From Chionis minor (taxonomy: Eukaryota; Chordata; Aves; Charadriiformes; Chionididae): a stretch of 64,000 bases of DNA. Within the stretch, counting starts at the first letter, position 1. Each line of letters opens with the position of its first letter. Made by a program: the position numbers and the translations under genes. This document shows, piece by piece, positions 55,701 to 64,000 of the stretch. The notes below the pieces were generated by a model. The model did not search any database and was not told where the DNA came from. It saw only the letters and a program-made list of their open reading frames with translations. The stretch is taken from assembly GCA_013398295.1 (NCBI GenBank), contig VZSF01010416.1:2208841-2272840 (forward strand). Direction: 5' to 3'.

Positions 55701-58700
55701 AATACTAAAGAAGTAGTCAAAGAAGGTAAAGGCATATCATAAAAGCTAAATTAATTCTTTGCACTCATATTCACTACGGAGAAACTTAGGGACTAGCCTG
55801 TAACAAAGCCGCTCTTCACAGAGACCTTGTCCTAAAGTGTCAGCAGAGACATACAGAACACGGCACCAGAACCAGATGAGAGTCCCCAGATGATGGGGGG
55901 GGGGGAATTGTTTTGTTTTGGGGTTTTTTGTTTGTTTGTTTCGGGGTTAGAGGTTTTTTGCTTGTTTGTTTTACACAGACTGCTCTTTACATCAGCTTTA
56001 ATTAAAGGTTAAATCAACCTCACATTCCCACAGCGTTGACATTAGCTTTTTGGTGAATTTTATTGGGGTGCAAACCAGAAGAGATTAAGATTTCTACAGT
56101 TCAGACAAATTTGACTTCTGTACCATTAAGAAATAGCAGAAATTCCAACAAAATATATAAAATTGAGCTAGTTTATACATGAATATATATGACATACTGA
56201 GGAAAAGTGAACACAGCTTCTGTACAGCAAATTCACATATCACAAAACTACTCAGATGCCTCTGAAGAACGCAAGGCTAACTCAAGCTGACACAGTTTAT
56301 TTCCAAAGTCTTAAAACAAACCCCGTTGTCAAGCTCTTAAAGTGCCGACTTCCAGAAATTAGGATGAGGCAAATCCATTCAAATTCTGTTTCTTTTGGCT
56401 CTTTCCTAAGGACCAGTCACTGCTGCAGATGAGACATTAGGCCAGCTGGGTCTTCGATCTGAGCTGATATGGCACCTTTGATATTTGCTCACACAAACAA
56501 CCTGACCTTTAAGAAAAAAAAAAATAATAGAGGTGACTCAGTTTCAGAGTTCTTGTCTTTACAAATTGTTTCCTGCAATAGGTAAAATATGAAACCTATA
56601 TAAAATAACTCAAGGGCTAATGTACTCTGTTCTAGTTTCAAAACATCTCTTAAGAACTTCAGCTTTAATGAATTATTTTTTGAAAGCATAACTACTGCCG
56701 CAGAACAAAGACCTGCTCAACCAGTTAGACATAGAGGACCAGTAGATGACTACTTTGATAGACCAAACAACATGTAATGCATACATTAGGACTTTGGCTG
56801 CCTCTTTGAGCAGTTTGTTTTTACAATTGCACATTCTCTAGTCAACTCTAAAAAATGGGCGTAATTAGTAGGTTATCAATCCAGCCAGTAAGCACGTCAT
56901 TTCCTTCCATCCAAATGATGAGGGGTGAGTAAAATGTTAGGTACTTCCCCAGGCTTTTCAGTTCTTACAGTAGTTAAAAGAAAGGACTCATCTAATGGCT
57001 GCCCCATAACTGCACAAACTTATCCACTGACCAGAAGAATATTGAATCATATTAAAGAAATGCCTTTAATAAGCTACTAATTCTTGCTTCTCGTGGGGAA
57101 ATGCATGAAAACTTGGCTTGCCATAGTAACTGATCCATAAGAACTGCCCAAACAGACGGAGAAACTCTACCTTTCAGACTTCCTAGCACCAATGCTATGT
57201 TCTTAAGACAGGAGATTCTCAGGACCCCTTAAGACATGTAGCAACTCGCTCTAATCCTCCTCTGCTCCTTCCAAACAAAAATATGAACTCAGCAAGTGTG
57301 TTTACTGTAAATGATCTTTGCTCACCAAGGAATATTAGCCACACTTTATTTTCAACGTGCCAAATAACTTTCACATTACCTTTCAATGAAAGCACATCCC
57401 TAGCCTCTGGGAGTACTTATAATTAATAGTTTCGATATTATAATTAGTACTAGTTGTCATGGCATTTGAAAAATTATCCTACAGCTACCACCTCTCAATC
57501 TGTTTCGGCGACCTACTAACCCAAATACCTACATGAATGGGCTGATGGAAACGGTGACATGATTACTATGATGTGAAGAGTCTTTTCAAGGTAACTGAAT
57601 GAAAAGACCAGCATAAACCTCTTTCTGAAGATGAATCTGTGCTCCATCTGCTCTGAGAGCAGGGCTGTAATGCACACAAATCATAGTATCCTGTTTCTTC
57701 TCTATAAATGTCAGATGGTATTTCTAGTTAACTATTTGTCCTTATGTAAGAGAAATTAGCTGGCTTTTCCTTGAACAGCTCTCAATGGAAATATCCAAGT
57801 TATCAGGTTGCTAAACGGACATCACTCTTACCCCATTTTCTTATTTGTGGCTCTGAAATCCAGTTCACCTTCAGTTTAAAGACCAGAAAGGTGACTAGTA
57901 AACGAAACTAGCTTTGCTCTGATGAATGTGAGCTTTGGGATTACAGCCGAGTCTGAAAGTGTCTAAAGAAATTAAACAGTTGATTCTTTAGAAACACACA
58001 AAAACCAAATTAATATAAGCAATGGTCTTGGTAGCAGACAATGACAATCAAAATAACCAAACTAAAACACACTAAGCATGCAGTATGCTTTTTATCGAGT
58101 CTCTTGCCCCCAAGGCCATTTACAGCAAACAAAACCAATTGTGTTGCAAACCAAGAGGTCCAACTACCAGTTCCAATGCTGTTACTGACTGTGTAATGCA
58201 CAAAATTATAAGACATGATAAAAAGCAACAAGGATTAAAAGGAATTCTAATCAAAATGTAAATTAAGAGGCCTCATAGGTGTGAACGTCAACATCCTACA
58301 GTGTAGTAAGGTCAGGGGGTTTTGTTTGGTTTTTTGTGGTTTGGGTTGTGTTTCTGGGGTTTTTTTTACACTGAAAAACAGCGTAACTATTACCTATTCC
58401 AAAATTTTCCTAAGGATATAGTAATCTATATCCACATAAAAGGTCAGGTAAAGCAGTTCTGAGCATCCTGGCACCTAACTATTAGAAACTTAGCAGAGTC
58501 TGCTTTTACCGAAAGATACCTAGAATGAGCAGGTGAAGAAACAAACCTGTCTCTCCCAAACCCCAATTTCTAATCTACAGAGTACCAGCTTTCCTTCCAA
58601 CTACTATGGAGAAAGCTGCAGAGCTCAGTCCAGCTGGCTCGGAGCACCCACTGCATTATATCCTACAGAGAGGTCACACAAAAAAATGGTTTTGTATGAG

Positions 58701-61700
58701 CAAGACTGAGGTTTTAAGCACAGACAGATATGAACTCATATAAACCCAGGTATTTAGGCACCTAAGGAGACTTTCTGATGAAAAGATAGGCCTTTGAGAA
58801 CCTTAAACATAAGTTGGAGAACACTTTCCAAAGATTTAAACTTTGATTGGAAGTTTCTTCAGCACCTATGCTTTGCTGCGGGCCTTGTTCCAAGCGAATG
58901 GCCAAACACTTCACAGAAAGTCCGCAAAGAAATGAAGACCAGTGCTTTCTGCTCCAATGCCTTAAGGACAAAACAATACGATTTCTTTCAGGAATCAATG
59001 TTAAGGGTATCAACTTTGCTATTTGTTTAAAACCCGTTAAGTGGCTGCTTACCCTTACAGAAAGTGGTTGAAACGCTGTTTCCAGCCCTCAGCATAAGCC
59101 AGAGTCCAGGACAAGAATCAACGGTCCTGACTTGAAGCTATTCCTGTATCTGCCTACCTTTTTCACCCATCAAATGTTCATACTGGCAGTAACTTAAAAG
59201 CGTTAACTTAAAAGATCAGAAAAGTAACTTAAAAGATCAGGAAAACCTGATCCAGCATGCTGACACACACAGGCAGGCAAAGCTCCCTTACCAGCCCCCC
59301 CCAAAAATGAATACACATGTAAATTCTGCACACAGACTGTTAGACAGTGAAAACAATGTGCGTAACAGAGATAACCTTGTACGGGGCTGGGGCTAAAGCA
59401 GACAGGTGCTTCTCATAAACCCCCCACCCCCCCTCCAAAAAAAAAAAACACAAACATTTTTAAACTGCATTTTGTCAGTTATTTAACAGCACTGTGTTTC
59501 TTTAATTTTAGCCATTCCAGAAGGGAAAGAGTAGTCTGAGTTACAGTTAAATCTTTAAAAAAAAAAAATAAAATAAGCTAATGTATCAATGTCACGGTCA
59601 ATTTTATAGCTTAAAACATGATTATCTAGCATGCTTTCTCACCTTTCTGTTAAGTGATGGCAATGAGGTTCTTCCTTCCCAATTCCCCCTTGCTCCTCCC
59701 ACAAACCTCCGTTTTCATGAAAAAGATTGACACAATGGTGAAGTTTGAAAAAAAGACATTTTTATACACATGTGCGTGGATCATACCAAAGCAGTCTATT
59801 ACTCAGCTTAAAAAAAAAAAATTTGTAAAAAGAAAAAACCTCACATAACTGTTTCACAATGAACATAGATGGAAGACAGAAGGAAGAAAACTATTAGATA
59901 AGCATTGTTTTTATGAAAGCAAGGATTTTTGAGTTTGTCATTCCACTCTGAGGTCTTCCCACCCAGAGCAAATCTTGAGCTATTTTTTATTTGGTCAATG
60001 AAAAATGTGAACTCTTTGAAAAATTTCCTTCTGAAGGCCCATGCGCCAGATATTCCTGTAATATATGACCACCCAGGAGCTGGCAACTCCCACAATACTC
60101 CAACCCTCAGGCCCACTCTACATTTTGAATGGTTGTGAGGACAAGCACAAACAAAGCGGTCCTATAGGTGGACATAACTTATAGTGACAAAAAGATACTC
60201 TTTCTAAGTTTAGTCCCCACCCTAAGCAAAGCTGTAGAAACAAAAGTAAAGGTGCTCGCATACAAAAATGCCTATGTCTGACACTTCTGCCAATACTCAG
60301 ATTGTTTTTCATTCCTGACCAGTTTCACTATGACAATTTAACTAACTTAAGTGCAACTAAAGTTTGCAATTTAAAAAGAAGAAGAAGGGGGGGAAAAAAG
60401 CTATTTTCTTTATAATGAAAAGTGGATTGATATACTGCGACAGCAATTCTCTTCAAATCCCAAATATATTTGTCTCACGTGAGTACCTGGGTATCCCACT
60501 GGAGATGGAAGAATATTTTGCAGTTAAACACAACAAACAAAAAAAGAACAGAGATGTTAACAAAACCTGGTAGAAGTTATATGCCCTTATTTCCCTCAGT
60601 ACGTGAGGTACATTGCAGCATCCCTCTTTTACCAATTCACAAGCAGTTACCTTTTCAAAGAATTTACGCTACAAACACAAGCTGCTGGGTTTTTTTTTTT
60701 TTCCTATGGAGTTTTTCCTACATGCCAATGACACTTTGTGGAGAAATTCTGAATTGCATTTAGCAAAACAGCTAAAACTTGTTTGTGCGCTTAACTCCAC
60801 TACTTCAGCTACTACTTCCACTGAAAACAATCAGACTACTCATGTATAAAGCTAAGCTTCTGCATAATCTTTCCTAAGTGAGGACCTAAGAAGGAAAAGT
60901 TAGACAGGTTGCTTATACAGCCCACATGCATGAATACGTACTTTGTACTCCCTCAGTAGCATACAGCAACCTCATTAAAAAAAGGAGAGGGAAAGAAAAT
61001 AATTATAAACAACACAGAACAGGCTTAAATTGTTTTGAGACATCAAGAAAAAATATTTTGGTAGATCACTCACTGTGTTTTACTCTATAGCTAAAATATT
61101 TTATAAAATCATTCAATGTTTGTATGTATACACATGTATATATTCAAAATATTTTTAAGGAGTATTTCTCTTTAGTACCTCAGGATACAGAAGTAACCTG
61201 TTACAACAATCAGAGCTAAAAGGAAAAACCAAATGCAATGCAAGATCCTGCTCTAGTTGAAATCAATGGCAGAATCCCTACTGGCTTTGAAAGATATAAA
61301 GTCAGTCCATGAAAGCTTCACAAAAGCATCAAACCTCAGTATAATTATGACTTCACTGAAAAATTTCTTATGCAGAAGGAAAACCCTTTCAAGTTTTAAA
61401 AGTTCAAAGACCACTGCTCTATCCCTCTTAAAAGCAGCTTGGGAAAGGTGAGTGTGAAATGGCGATGGACATTTCCCTCCTGATTTACTTTGGCAAAGAT
61501 TAGCTGAACAAAACCACAAAGAATTGCTTGTAAGATTTCCAGTGTGCACAACATTCTTCAACAAGATACCTCACACAAACATAGAAGGTGTCAGCAGAAC
61601 TTTGAGAAACATATTTATTAATTAAAAGGTACAGAAAATATAGAAGGGAAAATCGCGCAGAATTACTTTGCACAAATGGTTTATTTTTCATTTTATATTC

Positions 61701-63806
61701 TTAGTGAATGAGTTGCAAATTCCATCAAGTATTTAAAACACCCAAACCACTTTGCAACAGCCTAAAGATACGAGGCCTAATAATGATTGACACAGTCCTT
61801 TGCTAATCTGAGGCTTTAACAGCGTAACAACTGACAGTTCAGTCTTTCGGGACCAGGTAGAAGCTTGAAATTATTGCGGGGTGGAGAAACACAAGGATGA
61901 AACAGAAAACCAAAGCTGTCTGCAGAAATACAAGAGGAAAATGTTTGTTTGTTCTTTAAAATAAGCACTGTTAGGTAATAAAATATTTCCTAGGTTCAGA
62001 CACATCATGTCACGCTTGATCCACAACTGGTTTCTGTGACTCCACCACCCATTTGCAAGTTTGCAATAATACTTACTTGTCTTTGTGGTACCAAACACTG
62101 TAGTGGCTCTTACACCTTTATTAATTGGTTTCAAACTCCAAGCAGAAAAATACTGGAGAATCACAAAAATAGCATTGACACTAAAAACTTGGGAAGTGGA
62201 TACAGAGCGAAAACTACTAAAAAAAAAAAAAAAAGATCTTATGTTCACCAGCCACTAGCTTAAGCATTGTCCAGGGTTCCTGAATGTAAACCCATTTCAG
62301 CTAATAATAAGGAATTCCATAAGAGTCTCTCTCCCACCAGTATGAGTGCAGAATTGGGCTCCCGGTTTCCTTTTACATGGTATATTGTTACTGGAGGAAC
62401 TCCTTTATGAAACTCCAGCCTTATTATTAAGACCTCACTCCTTACGCACGCAAAAGTATCTCCAAACACAACAAAGGAAAAGAGCGTTATAGAAACATTT
62501 GTTAAATGTTTTAATAAATACAGGTGTAAGATACTCAGGTACAGAACGGGAGAACACTTTCCTGTTATCAACTGGGAACTCCGCGTGTTACATCAGTGAG
62601 ATACCAGATACCCTGTGCAAAGGAGGAATTACCTAATGTACACTACAGCCACCCTACCTGTAATTCAGAAGAAACACTCTTTAAACACACACACGGAGTG
62701 AATGAAGGGATTACTTTTTTCAAATGAAATGAAATAGCCTCACTGCTAACAGCCCAGAAACAGTCTTTTAAAAAGCTGAGACAGACAGCAGCTTCACAAC
62801 TCAATCCAAGAATATCCAGGAGCCTACCTATGTAAGAACACCCACTGCAAATGGACCAGGCTTAAAAAAAAAAAAAAAAAAAAAAAAAATGACTGAAAAG
62901 CAAATATTAAAAAGATATATTCAAATATAATCTGATACCATTCCACGCTGCTTTTGGCTCTCCCCACTATTTCAAACGCAAACACTTGCTTGTTTACTTG
63001 TTCTTAAAAAAACAAAGCAATATTAAGAAGCAGTATACTGAAAAGATTAACCAGGCTCCCGAACACATCACTTTCATTTAGCGAAAGACTTTATTCTGGG
63101 AATAAGATTTAAGAGTTTAAAGTTAAATTATAACCCTTTTGTAGGGAGGAGGGAAGGTAACAAACGACTTTTAAAGGCATACTCTTCCTTTCTACACAAA
63201 CACGTTGTTGTTTGGAACAGGGCGGGAAGAGTTTTACCGTCATCACAACAGTCACAGGCTGAGGCAACCATGAAGTTAGTGTTGATGTTATAATGGAAAC
63301 ACCTCTGCGCAGCGCTAATCTGTAGTACCAGCAAGCGATTCATTACAAACACCGTGACAAATCATGAGGAGCGATGAGTTTTGTATCCTCCCTGGCATTT
63401 ACCTCGTCCAAGTGAGCTGGCACACTGCTGTCCCAGGGCCCGGCTGGTTGGAGAGGCTTGGAGCAGGCAAAGCGGATGAAAAAGCTTTTTTATTATTATT
63501 TATTATTATTATTAAAAACGGACACCCTCTAAGTTAAATAAAATATTTTGTTCACGCACCTTGAGAGAAGCGGGCACACGTTCCCCATTTCCGATTAGAA
63601 AATAAAAAGAAAGAAAGAGAGAAAGAGCGGAGGCTTTGGAGGGTGGGCTTCACACCCACCGCCCCGGCCCTTCCCACAAAGAACAAGCAGCACAGCAACG
63701 AGGAGAAAGAGAAAAGCAGCGAGAGGCCACGGCGGTGTGGCGGCGGCGGCTTGAAATTTACCTGGAAATCAGCCAATATCATTTCTCGGTCCATGTTGGA
63801 CGCCAT
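10614..63806 (-). CDS. FAF1: FAF1, 5' part of gene (seven coding exons, codons 1-219)
   Basis: This is the gene-level entry. The coding sequence joins seven minus-strand exons: 63762-63806, 46698-46766, 26628-26674, 23394-23602, 19358-19449, 18932-19020 and 10614-10719. Each intron has GT...AG ends and the codon phase is kept at all six junctions. The conceptual protein starts [15 protein letters not shown] and follows vertebrate FAF1 almost residue for residue: UBA (about 1-50), Ser/Pro-rich linker (about 55-98), first ubiquitin-like domain (about 101-184) and the start of the second (from about 185). Family knowledge: FAF1 (about 650 residues) binds ubiquitinated clients through the UBA, Hsp70 through the first UBL and p97/VCP through a C-terminal UBX domain, and acts in ERAD, FAS signalling and NF-kB control. 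The second half of UBL2, the UAS and the UBX domains lie off the left edge. About a third of the protein is present. No frameshift or internal stop was seen in any exon. Confidence 0.96.
13831..13848 (+). repeat. Poly-C run (18 C)
   Basis: There are eighteen uninterrupted C on the plus strand, so a G run in the FAF1 pre-mRNA. The run follows a T-rich stretch. Confidence 0.95.
17877..17891 (+). repeat. TTA microsatellite
   Basis: Five TTA-type triplets follow a T-rich stretch in intron 6. Confidence 0.8.
18932..19020 (-). CDS. FAF1: FAF1 coding exon 6 (residues 155-183 plus two bases of 184)
   Basis: The exon is 89 nt and encodes [20 protein letters not shown] followed by LPPPSSSHS and the first two bases of Gly184. 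It ends in phase 2. It supplies the last strands of the first ubiquitin-like domain (the [12 protein letters not shown] stretch) and a short proline/serine hinge leading to the second. The acceptor is TTTTTCTCCCCTCAG and the donor is TGG|GTAAGT. The serine-rich end looks one residue shorter than in mammals, which would offset the extra residue in exon 4; this rests on remembered sequence. Confidence 0.95.
19021..19357 (-). other. FAF1: FAF1 intron 5 (337 bp)
   Basis: This is a short complete intron with donor GTAAGT and an acceptor tract ending CTCCCCTCAG. It is by far the shortest intron in the window. No repeat or secondary feature was noticed inside it. Confidence 0.92.
19358..19449 (-). 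CDS. FAF1: FAF1 coding exon 5 (residues 124-154, UBL1)
   Basis: The exon is 92 nt. Two bases finish Gly124 and 30 codons follow, encoding [20 protein letters not shown] then [10 protein letters not shown]. This is the central helix and following strands of the first ubiquitin-like domain; the GWKTGD motif is a strong FAF1 signature. The acceptor is TCTCTTTAG and the donor is AGT|GTAAGT, leaving phase 0. It differs from the mammalian form only at a few conservative sites (GDIKH for GEIKQ, PAS for PVS, DVDD for DVED), recalled from knowledge of the family. Exon 6 follows after an intron of just 337 bp. Confidence 0.96.
20865..21431 (+). mobile_element. Solo LTR of an endogenous retrovirus (567 bp), nested in CR1
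   Basis: The element begins TGTAGAAG and ends TTGTTACA, so it has the TG...CA termini of a retroviral LTR with matching 4-bp ends (TGTA/TACA). It is flanked by identical 5-bp copies of CATTC at 20860-20864 and 21432-21436. CR1 homology stops at one copy and resumes at the other. A TATA box (TATATAA, 21316-21322) about 110 bp from the 3' end sets the plus orientation. No internal retroviral genes lie next to it, so it is a solo LTR left by recombination between the two LTRs. A 5-bp duplication fits ERVL-like (class III) elements better than gamma- or alpharetroviral types. The family is not identified. Confidence 0.82.
21535..21602. repeat. Direct repeat and ATAAGAAT array inside CR1
   Basis: The 16-bp sequence AAGAATACAGAGTATG occurs at 21541-21556 and again at 21587-21602, with further ATAAGAATAT units between. 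CR1 homology flanks both sides, so this looks like a local duplication within the CR1 copy. Confidence 0.8.
23394..23602 (-). CDS. FAF1: FAF1 coding exon 4 (residues 54-123, linker and start of UBL1)
   Basis: The exon is 209 nt. The first base (T) completes Ser54, 69 codons follow, and the final G opens Gly124. It reads [14 protein letters not shown], a Ser/Ala/Thr/Pro-rich stretch, then [20 protein letters not shown] and onward to VVLEDSSTV. The first part is the flexible linker between the UBA and first ubiquitin-like domain. The second part is the first beta hairpin of UBL1, the Hsp70-binding region in the family. From memory of the mammalian protein, the linker differs ([10 protein letters not shown] here) and is one residue longer, while the part from [10 protein letters not shown] on is nearly identical. 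The acceptor is a T-rich tract ending TTTTTCAG, and the donor is TTG|GTAAGG. Confidence 0.95.
23603..26627 (-). other. FAF1: FAF1 intron 3 (about 3.0 kb)
   Basis: This is intronic sequence between exons 3 and 4. It holds a run of about 20 T at 25169-25190, an A run near 26115-26131 and a G-then-A run near 26283-26298. I recognise no mobile element and no coding segment in it. Confidence 0.85.
26628..26674 (-). CDS. FAF1: FAF1 coding exon 3 (residues 39-53 plus two bases of 54)
   Basis: This 47-nt exon encodes [15 protein letters not shown] and the first two bases (AG) of Ser54, ending in phase 2. It finishes the UBA domain. The preceding tract TTTGTTTTCTCTTTTCAG is a good polypyrimidine acceptor, and the donor is AAG|GTAAGC. 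The exon is very short and sits between a 20 kb and a 3 kb intron. A CpG-dense patch lies about 200 bp upstream of its acceptor (see findings). Skipping it would shift the frame, since 47 is not a multiple of three. Confidence 0.94.
31468..31947 (+). mobile_element. CR1 LINE 3' fragment, plus strand
   Basis: The fragment is 5'-truncated and starts in the last part of ORF2 (sequence like GACCTGTTGGAGCGGGTCCA). It passes through the 3' UTR and ends with CCATGATTCTATGATTC at 31931-31947, the characteristic CR1 tail repeat. The 3' UTR is well preserved (GGTCCCTTCCAACCC near the end), so this is one of the younger copies in the window. It lies antisense to FAF1 within intron 2. The coding remnant has several stops. 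Confidence 0.9.
40677..41480 (-). mobile_element. CR1 LINE 3' fragment, minus strand
   Basis: The plus strand begins TCATAGAATTGTTCAGGTTG, the reverse complement of the CR1 terminus, so the element's 3' end is at 40677. It continues through the 3' UTR into ORF2 and is truncated at about 41480, within the reverse transcriptase domain. It lies in the same orientation as FAF1 in intron 2. Good preservation suggests a fairly recent insertion. Confidence 0.9.
40813..41442 (-). pseudogene. CR1 ORF2 reverse transcriptase C-terminal remnant
   Basis: This 209-residue open stretch lies inside the minus-strand CR1. It contains the familiar C-terminal CR1 ORF2 landmarks: [70 protein letters not shown] and the terminal HWNRLPREV. 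In the full-length protein these residues follow the RT catalytic core, which is absent here. The frame ends in a TGA just after LPREV where related copies continue, apparently by substitution rather than a length change. The remnant has no plausible host function. The long open frame on the opposite strand of the same stretch is a shadow of it. Confidence 0.88.
43344..43363 (+). repeat. Poly-G run (20 G)
   Basis: There are twenty uninterrupted G on the plus strand, so a C run in the FAF1 pre-mRNA. Such runs are prone to sequencing and assembly length error. Confidence 0.95.
44461..44486 (+). repeat. AAAG microsatellite
   Basis: Three to four GAAA units lie within a longer A-rich run in intron 2. 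Confidence 0.85.
46698..46766 (-). CDS. FAF1: FAF1 coding exon 2 (residues 16-38, UBA core)
   Basis: The exon is 69 nt, phase 0 at both ends, and encodes [20 protein letters not shown] followed by DLV. These are the central helices of the UBA domain that recognises ubiquitin. The run of LLEQNN then WDLV is characteristic of FAF1 and the related UBXN-type proteins. The acceptor is a long T run (46771-46780 read on the minus strand) followed by CCAG. The donor is GTG|GTAAGT, a perfect consensus. It lies about 17 kb downstream of exon 1 and 20 kb upstream of exon 3. A MIR-like SINE remnant sits about 200 bp upstream of the acceptor. Confidence 0.95.
46955..47105 (+). repeat. MIR-like tRNA-SINE remnant
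   Basis: The sequence runs in the order of the MIR consensus: TCTTGTGTAACCTTGAGCAA then GTCAC, later TTTGTAAAATTGGGACAACA, then AAGGTGTTTTGAGAATT and a short A/T-rich end. The tRNA-related head is not clear. It is diverged and lies about 200 bp upstream of FAF1 exon 2. The call rests on remembered consensus, so the exact subfamily is open. Confidence 0.6.
47564..47590 (+). repeat. Poly-T run (27 T)
   Basis: There are twenty-seven uninterrupted T. It could be the tail of a retroposed sequence in minus orientation, but the sequence to its right is not recognised as any known element. Confidence 0.9.
51360..51620. repeat. GC-rich degenerate tandem repeat
   Basis: Related phrases recur: CAGTTGTTAC (51421), CTGTTACTTC (51479) and CAGTTGTTGC (51573); GAAGCTGGA (51436), AAAGCTGGG (51494) and GAAGCTGGG (51587); CACACAGAGAGCCGGGCT (51463-51480) and CACAGACAGAGTCGGGCT (51528-51545). 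Spacings are about 58-65 bp and once about 93 bp, so this looks like an old minisatellite or a repeated unit with indels. The block is GC-richer than its surroundings. Confidence 0.55.
52970..53490 (-). mobile_element. Degraded CR1 LINE 3' fragment, minus strand
   Basis: Several phrases of the CR1 3' UTR and ORF2 end are recognisable in reverse orientation. Examples are AGCCTCTCTGGGCAACTTGT at about 53034, the block around CAGGCTACACAAACCCAGCT at about 53249, and a worn version of the ORF2 section encoding the ERVQRR region at about 53320-53470. Divergence is much higher than in the two intron 2 copies, so the insertion is older. Both ends are approximate. Confidence 0.72.
54850..54955 (-). 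repeat. MIR-like tRNA-SINE head
   Basis: On the minus strand, TGGCTTAAACG (54937-54947) fits the RNA polymerase III A box pattern TRGYNNANNNG. It is followed by GCTAGAGTGTTAGCATGGGG and, about 45 bp on, a degenerate B-box-like GAGTTCATGTCT. This matches the tRNA-derived head of MIR/core-SINE elements. The body beyond about 54850 is not recognisable. It is an old, inactive copy. Confidence 0.55.
59189..59244. repeat. Short tandem repeat, unit about 20 bp
   Basis: Three imperfect copies of a unit like TAACTTAAAAGATCAGAAAAG lie head to tail. The first copy has GCGT in place of the GATCAG part. Confidence 0.8.
62864..62889 (+). repeat. Poly-A run (26 A)
   Basis: This is an uninterrupted A run in intron 1. 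No identifiable retroposon body lies to its left. Confidence 0.9.
63491..63513 (+). repeat. ATT/TTA microsatellite near exon 1
   Basis: TTA triplets with one interruption lie about 250 bp inside intron 1, just downstream of the CpG-rich region. Confidence 0.9.
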
Positions 63807-64000
63807 TGCAGCCAGCTGCGTCCCCGGCTCCGCTCTGACCCGCGCACCTGGAGCTGCTGCCGGCGAGGACGGGGCAGGGTGGGAGCTAGGAGCTCATGGA
63901 GGCGCCGGGTTCCTCGCAGGCTCCCGCGGATGCCCCCGGGCTGCCCCGCTTGGCAGCTCCGCGGCGGCCGGGGCGCGGCGGCGGGCGGAGGAGGCGGGGG
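63640..64000 (-). promoter_or_regulatory. FAF1: FAF1 CpG-island promoter and 5'-UTR region
   Basis: GC content and CpG density rise sharply from about 63640 to the window end, in contrast to the AT-rich sequence to the left. GC boxes are visible near the edge (GGGCGG at 63983-63988, GGCGGGG at 63993-63999). No TATA box was seen upstream of the start codon, as expected for a housekeeping CpG-island promoter. The transcription start cannot be fixed. In vertebrates CDKN2C is transcribed in the opposite direction from the other side of this region, so part of the island may be shared; that gene is not in the window. Confidence 0.75.
63762..63806 (-). CDS. FAF1: FAF1 coding exon 1 (residues 1-15)
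   Basis: The exon encodes [15 protein letters not shown], the conserved FAF1 N-terminus and first residues of the UBA domain. The initiator ATG (63804-63806) has G at -3 and G at +4, a strong Kozak context. A second in-frame ATG is codon 5. The donor is CAG|GTAAAT, with GT at 63760-63761, and the exon ends in phase 0. Reading past the donor gives unrelated residues before a stop, so the exon boundary is clear. The ATGGCG at the start codon resembles a YY1 core, which often sits just downstream of CpG-island transcription starts; that is inference. The non-coding part of the exon runs upstream into the CpG-rich region, and its 5' end cannot be placed from sequence alone. Confidence 0.95.

Larger units (their letters stand above)
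46767..63761 (-). other. FAF1: FAF1 intron 1 (about 17.0 kb)
   Basis: This is intronic sequence between exons 1 and 2. It holds a worn CR1 fragment (about 52970-53490), two MIR-like SINE remnants (about 46955-47105 and 54850-54955) and a GC-rich degenerate repeat (about 51360-51620). It also holds a short tandem repeat at 59189-59244, A/T homopolymers (27 T at 47564-47590, 26 A at 62864-62889) and an ATT microsatellite at 63491-63513. The remainder is AT-rich unique sequence in which I recognise no gene, no RNA gene and no convincing coding frame. Confidence 0.85.

Noticed and set aside
1..64000. tRNA, rRNA, known microRNA or CRISPR array
   Set aside because: No cloverleaf with intact A and B boxes, no rRNA-like sequence and no regularly spaced identical repeats were seen. 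The only A/B-box-like match belongs to a SINE remnant.

Overview
This is a 64 kb piece of a bird nuclear genome. It is AT-rich, introns dominate, and there are no operons, ribosome binding sites or CRISPR arrays. The dispersed repeats are CR1 LINEs carrying the avian ATTCTATGATTC-type 3' terminus. An LTR with TG...CA ends and a 5-bp target duplication, and worn MIR-like tRNA-SINE remnants, also fit an avian genome. The order within birds cannot be decided from the sequence alone. Two single N bases, at 1742 and 12267, mark assembly ambiguities.

One protein-coding gene explains the window: the 5' third of FAF1 (FAS-associated factor 1, a ubiquitin-binding UBA/UBL/UBX-family p97/VCP adaptor), on the minus strand. 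Seven coding exons were found by translating the minus strand and matching splice sites and codon phase. In transcript order they are 63762-63806, 46698-46766, 26628-26674, 23394-23602, 19358-19449, 18932-19020 and 10614-10719. Phases agree at every junction and together give codons 1 to 219: the N-terminal UBA domain, a Ser/Pro-rich linker, the whole first ubiquitin-like domain and the start of the second. The rest of the gene lies to the left of position 1.

The right end (about 63640-64000) is a CpG-rich promoter and 5'-UTR region with GC boxes. In vertebrates CDKN2C lies head to head with FAF1 on the far side of this promoter, but it is not in the window. Intron 1 (17 kb) holds a worn CR1, two MIR-like fragments and a GC-rich degenerate repeat near 51.4 kb. 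Intron 2 (20 kb) holds two CR1s, a CpG-dense patch just upstream of exon 3 and a 20-base G run. Intron 4 is mostly a 2.4 kb CR1 fragment with a solo LTR nested inside it. Intron 5 is only 337 bp. Introns 6 and 7 (0-19 kb) have almost no recognisable mobile DNA and contain blocks rich in homeodomain-type motifs, which are candidates for conserved regulatory elements.

I found no second gene, RNA gene or novel multi-gene system. The most unusual items are the CpG-dense patch at 26.88-27.31 kb, the LTR-in-CR1 nest, the degenerate repeat at 51.4 kb and the motif-dense block at 4.6-4.86 kb.
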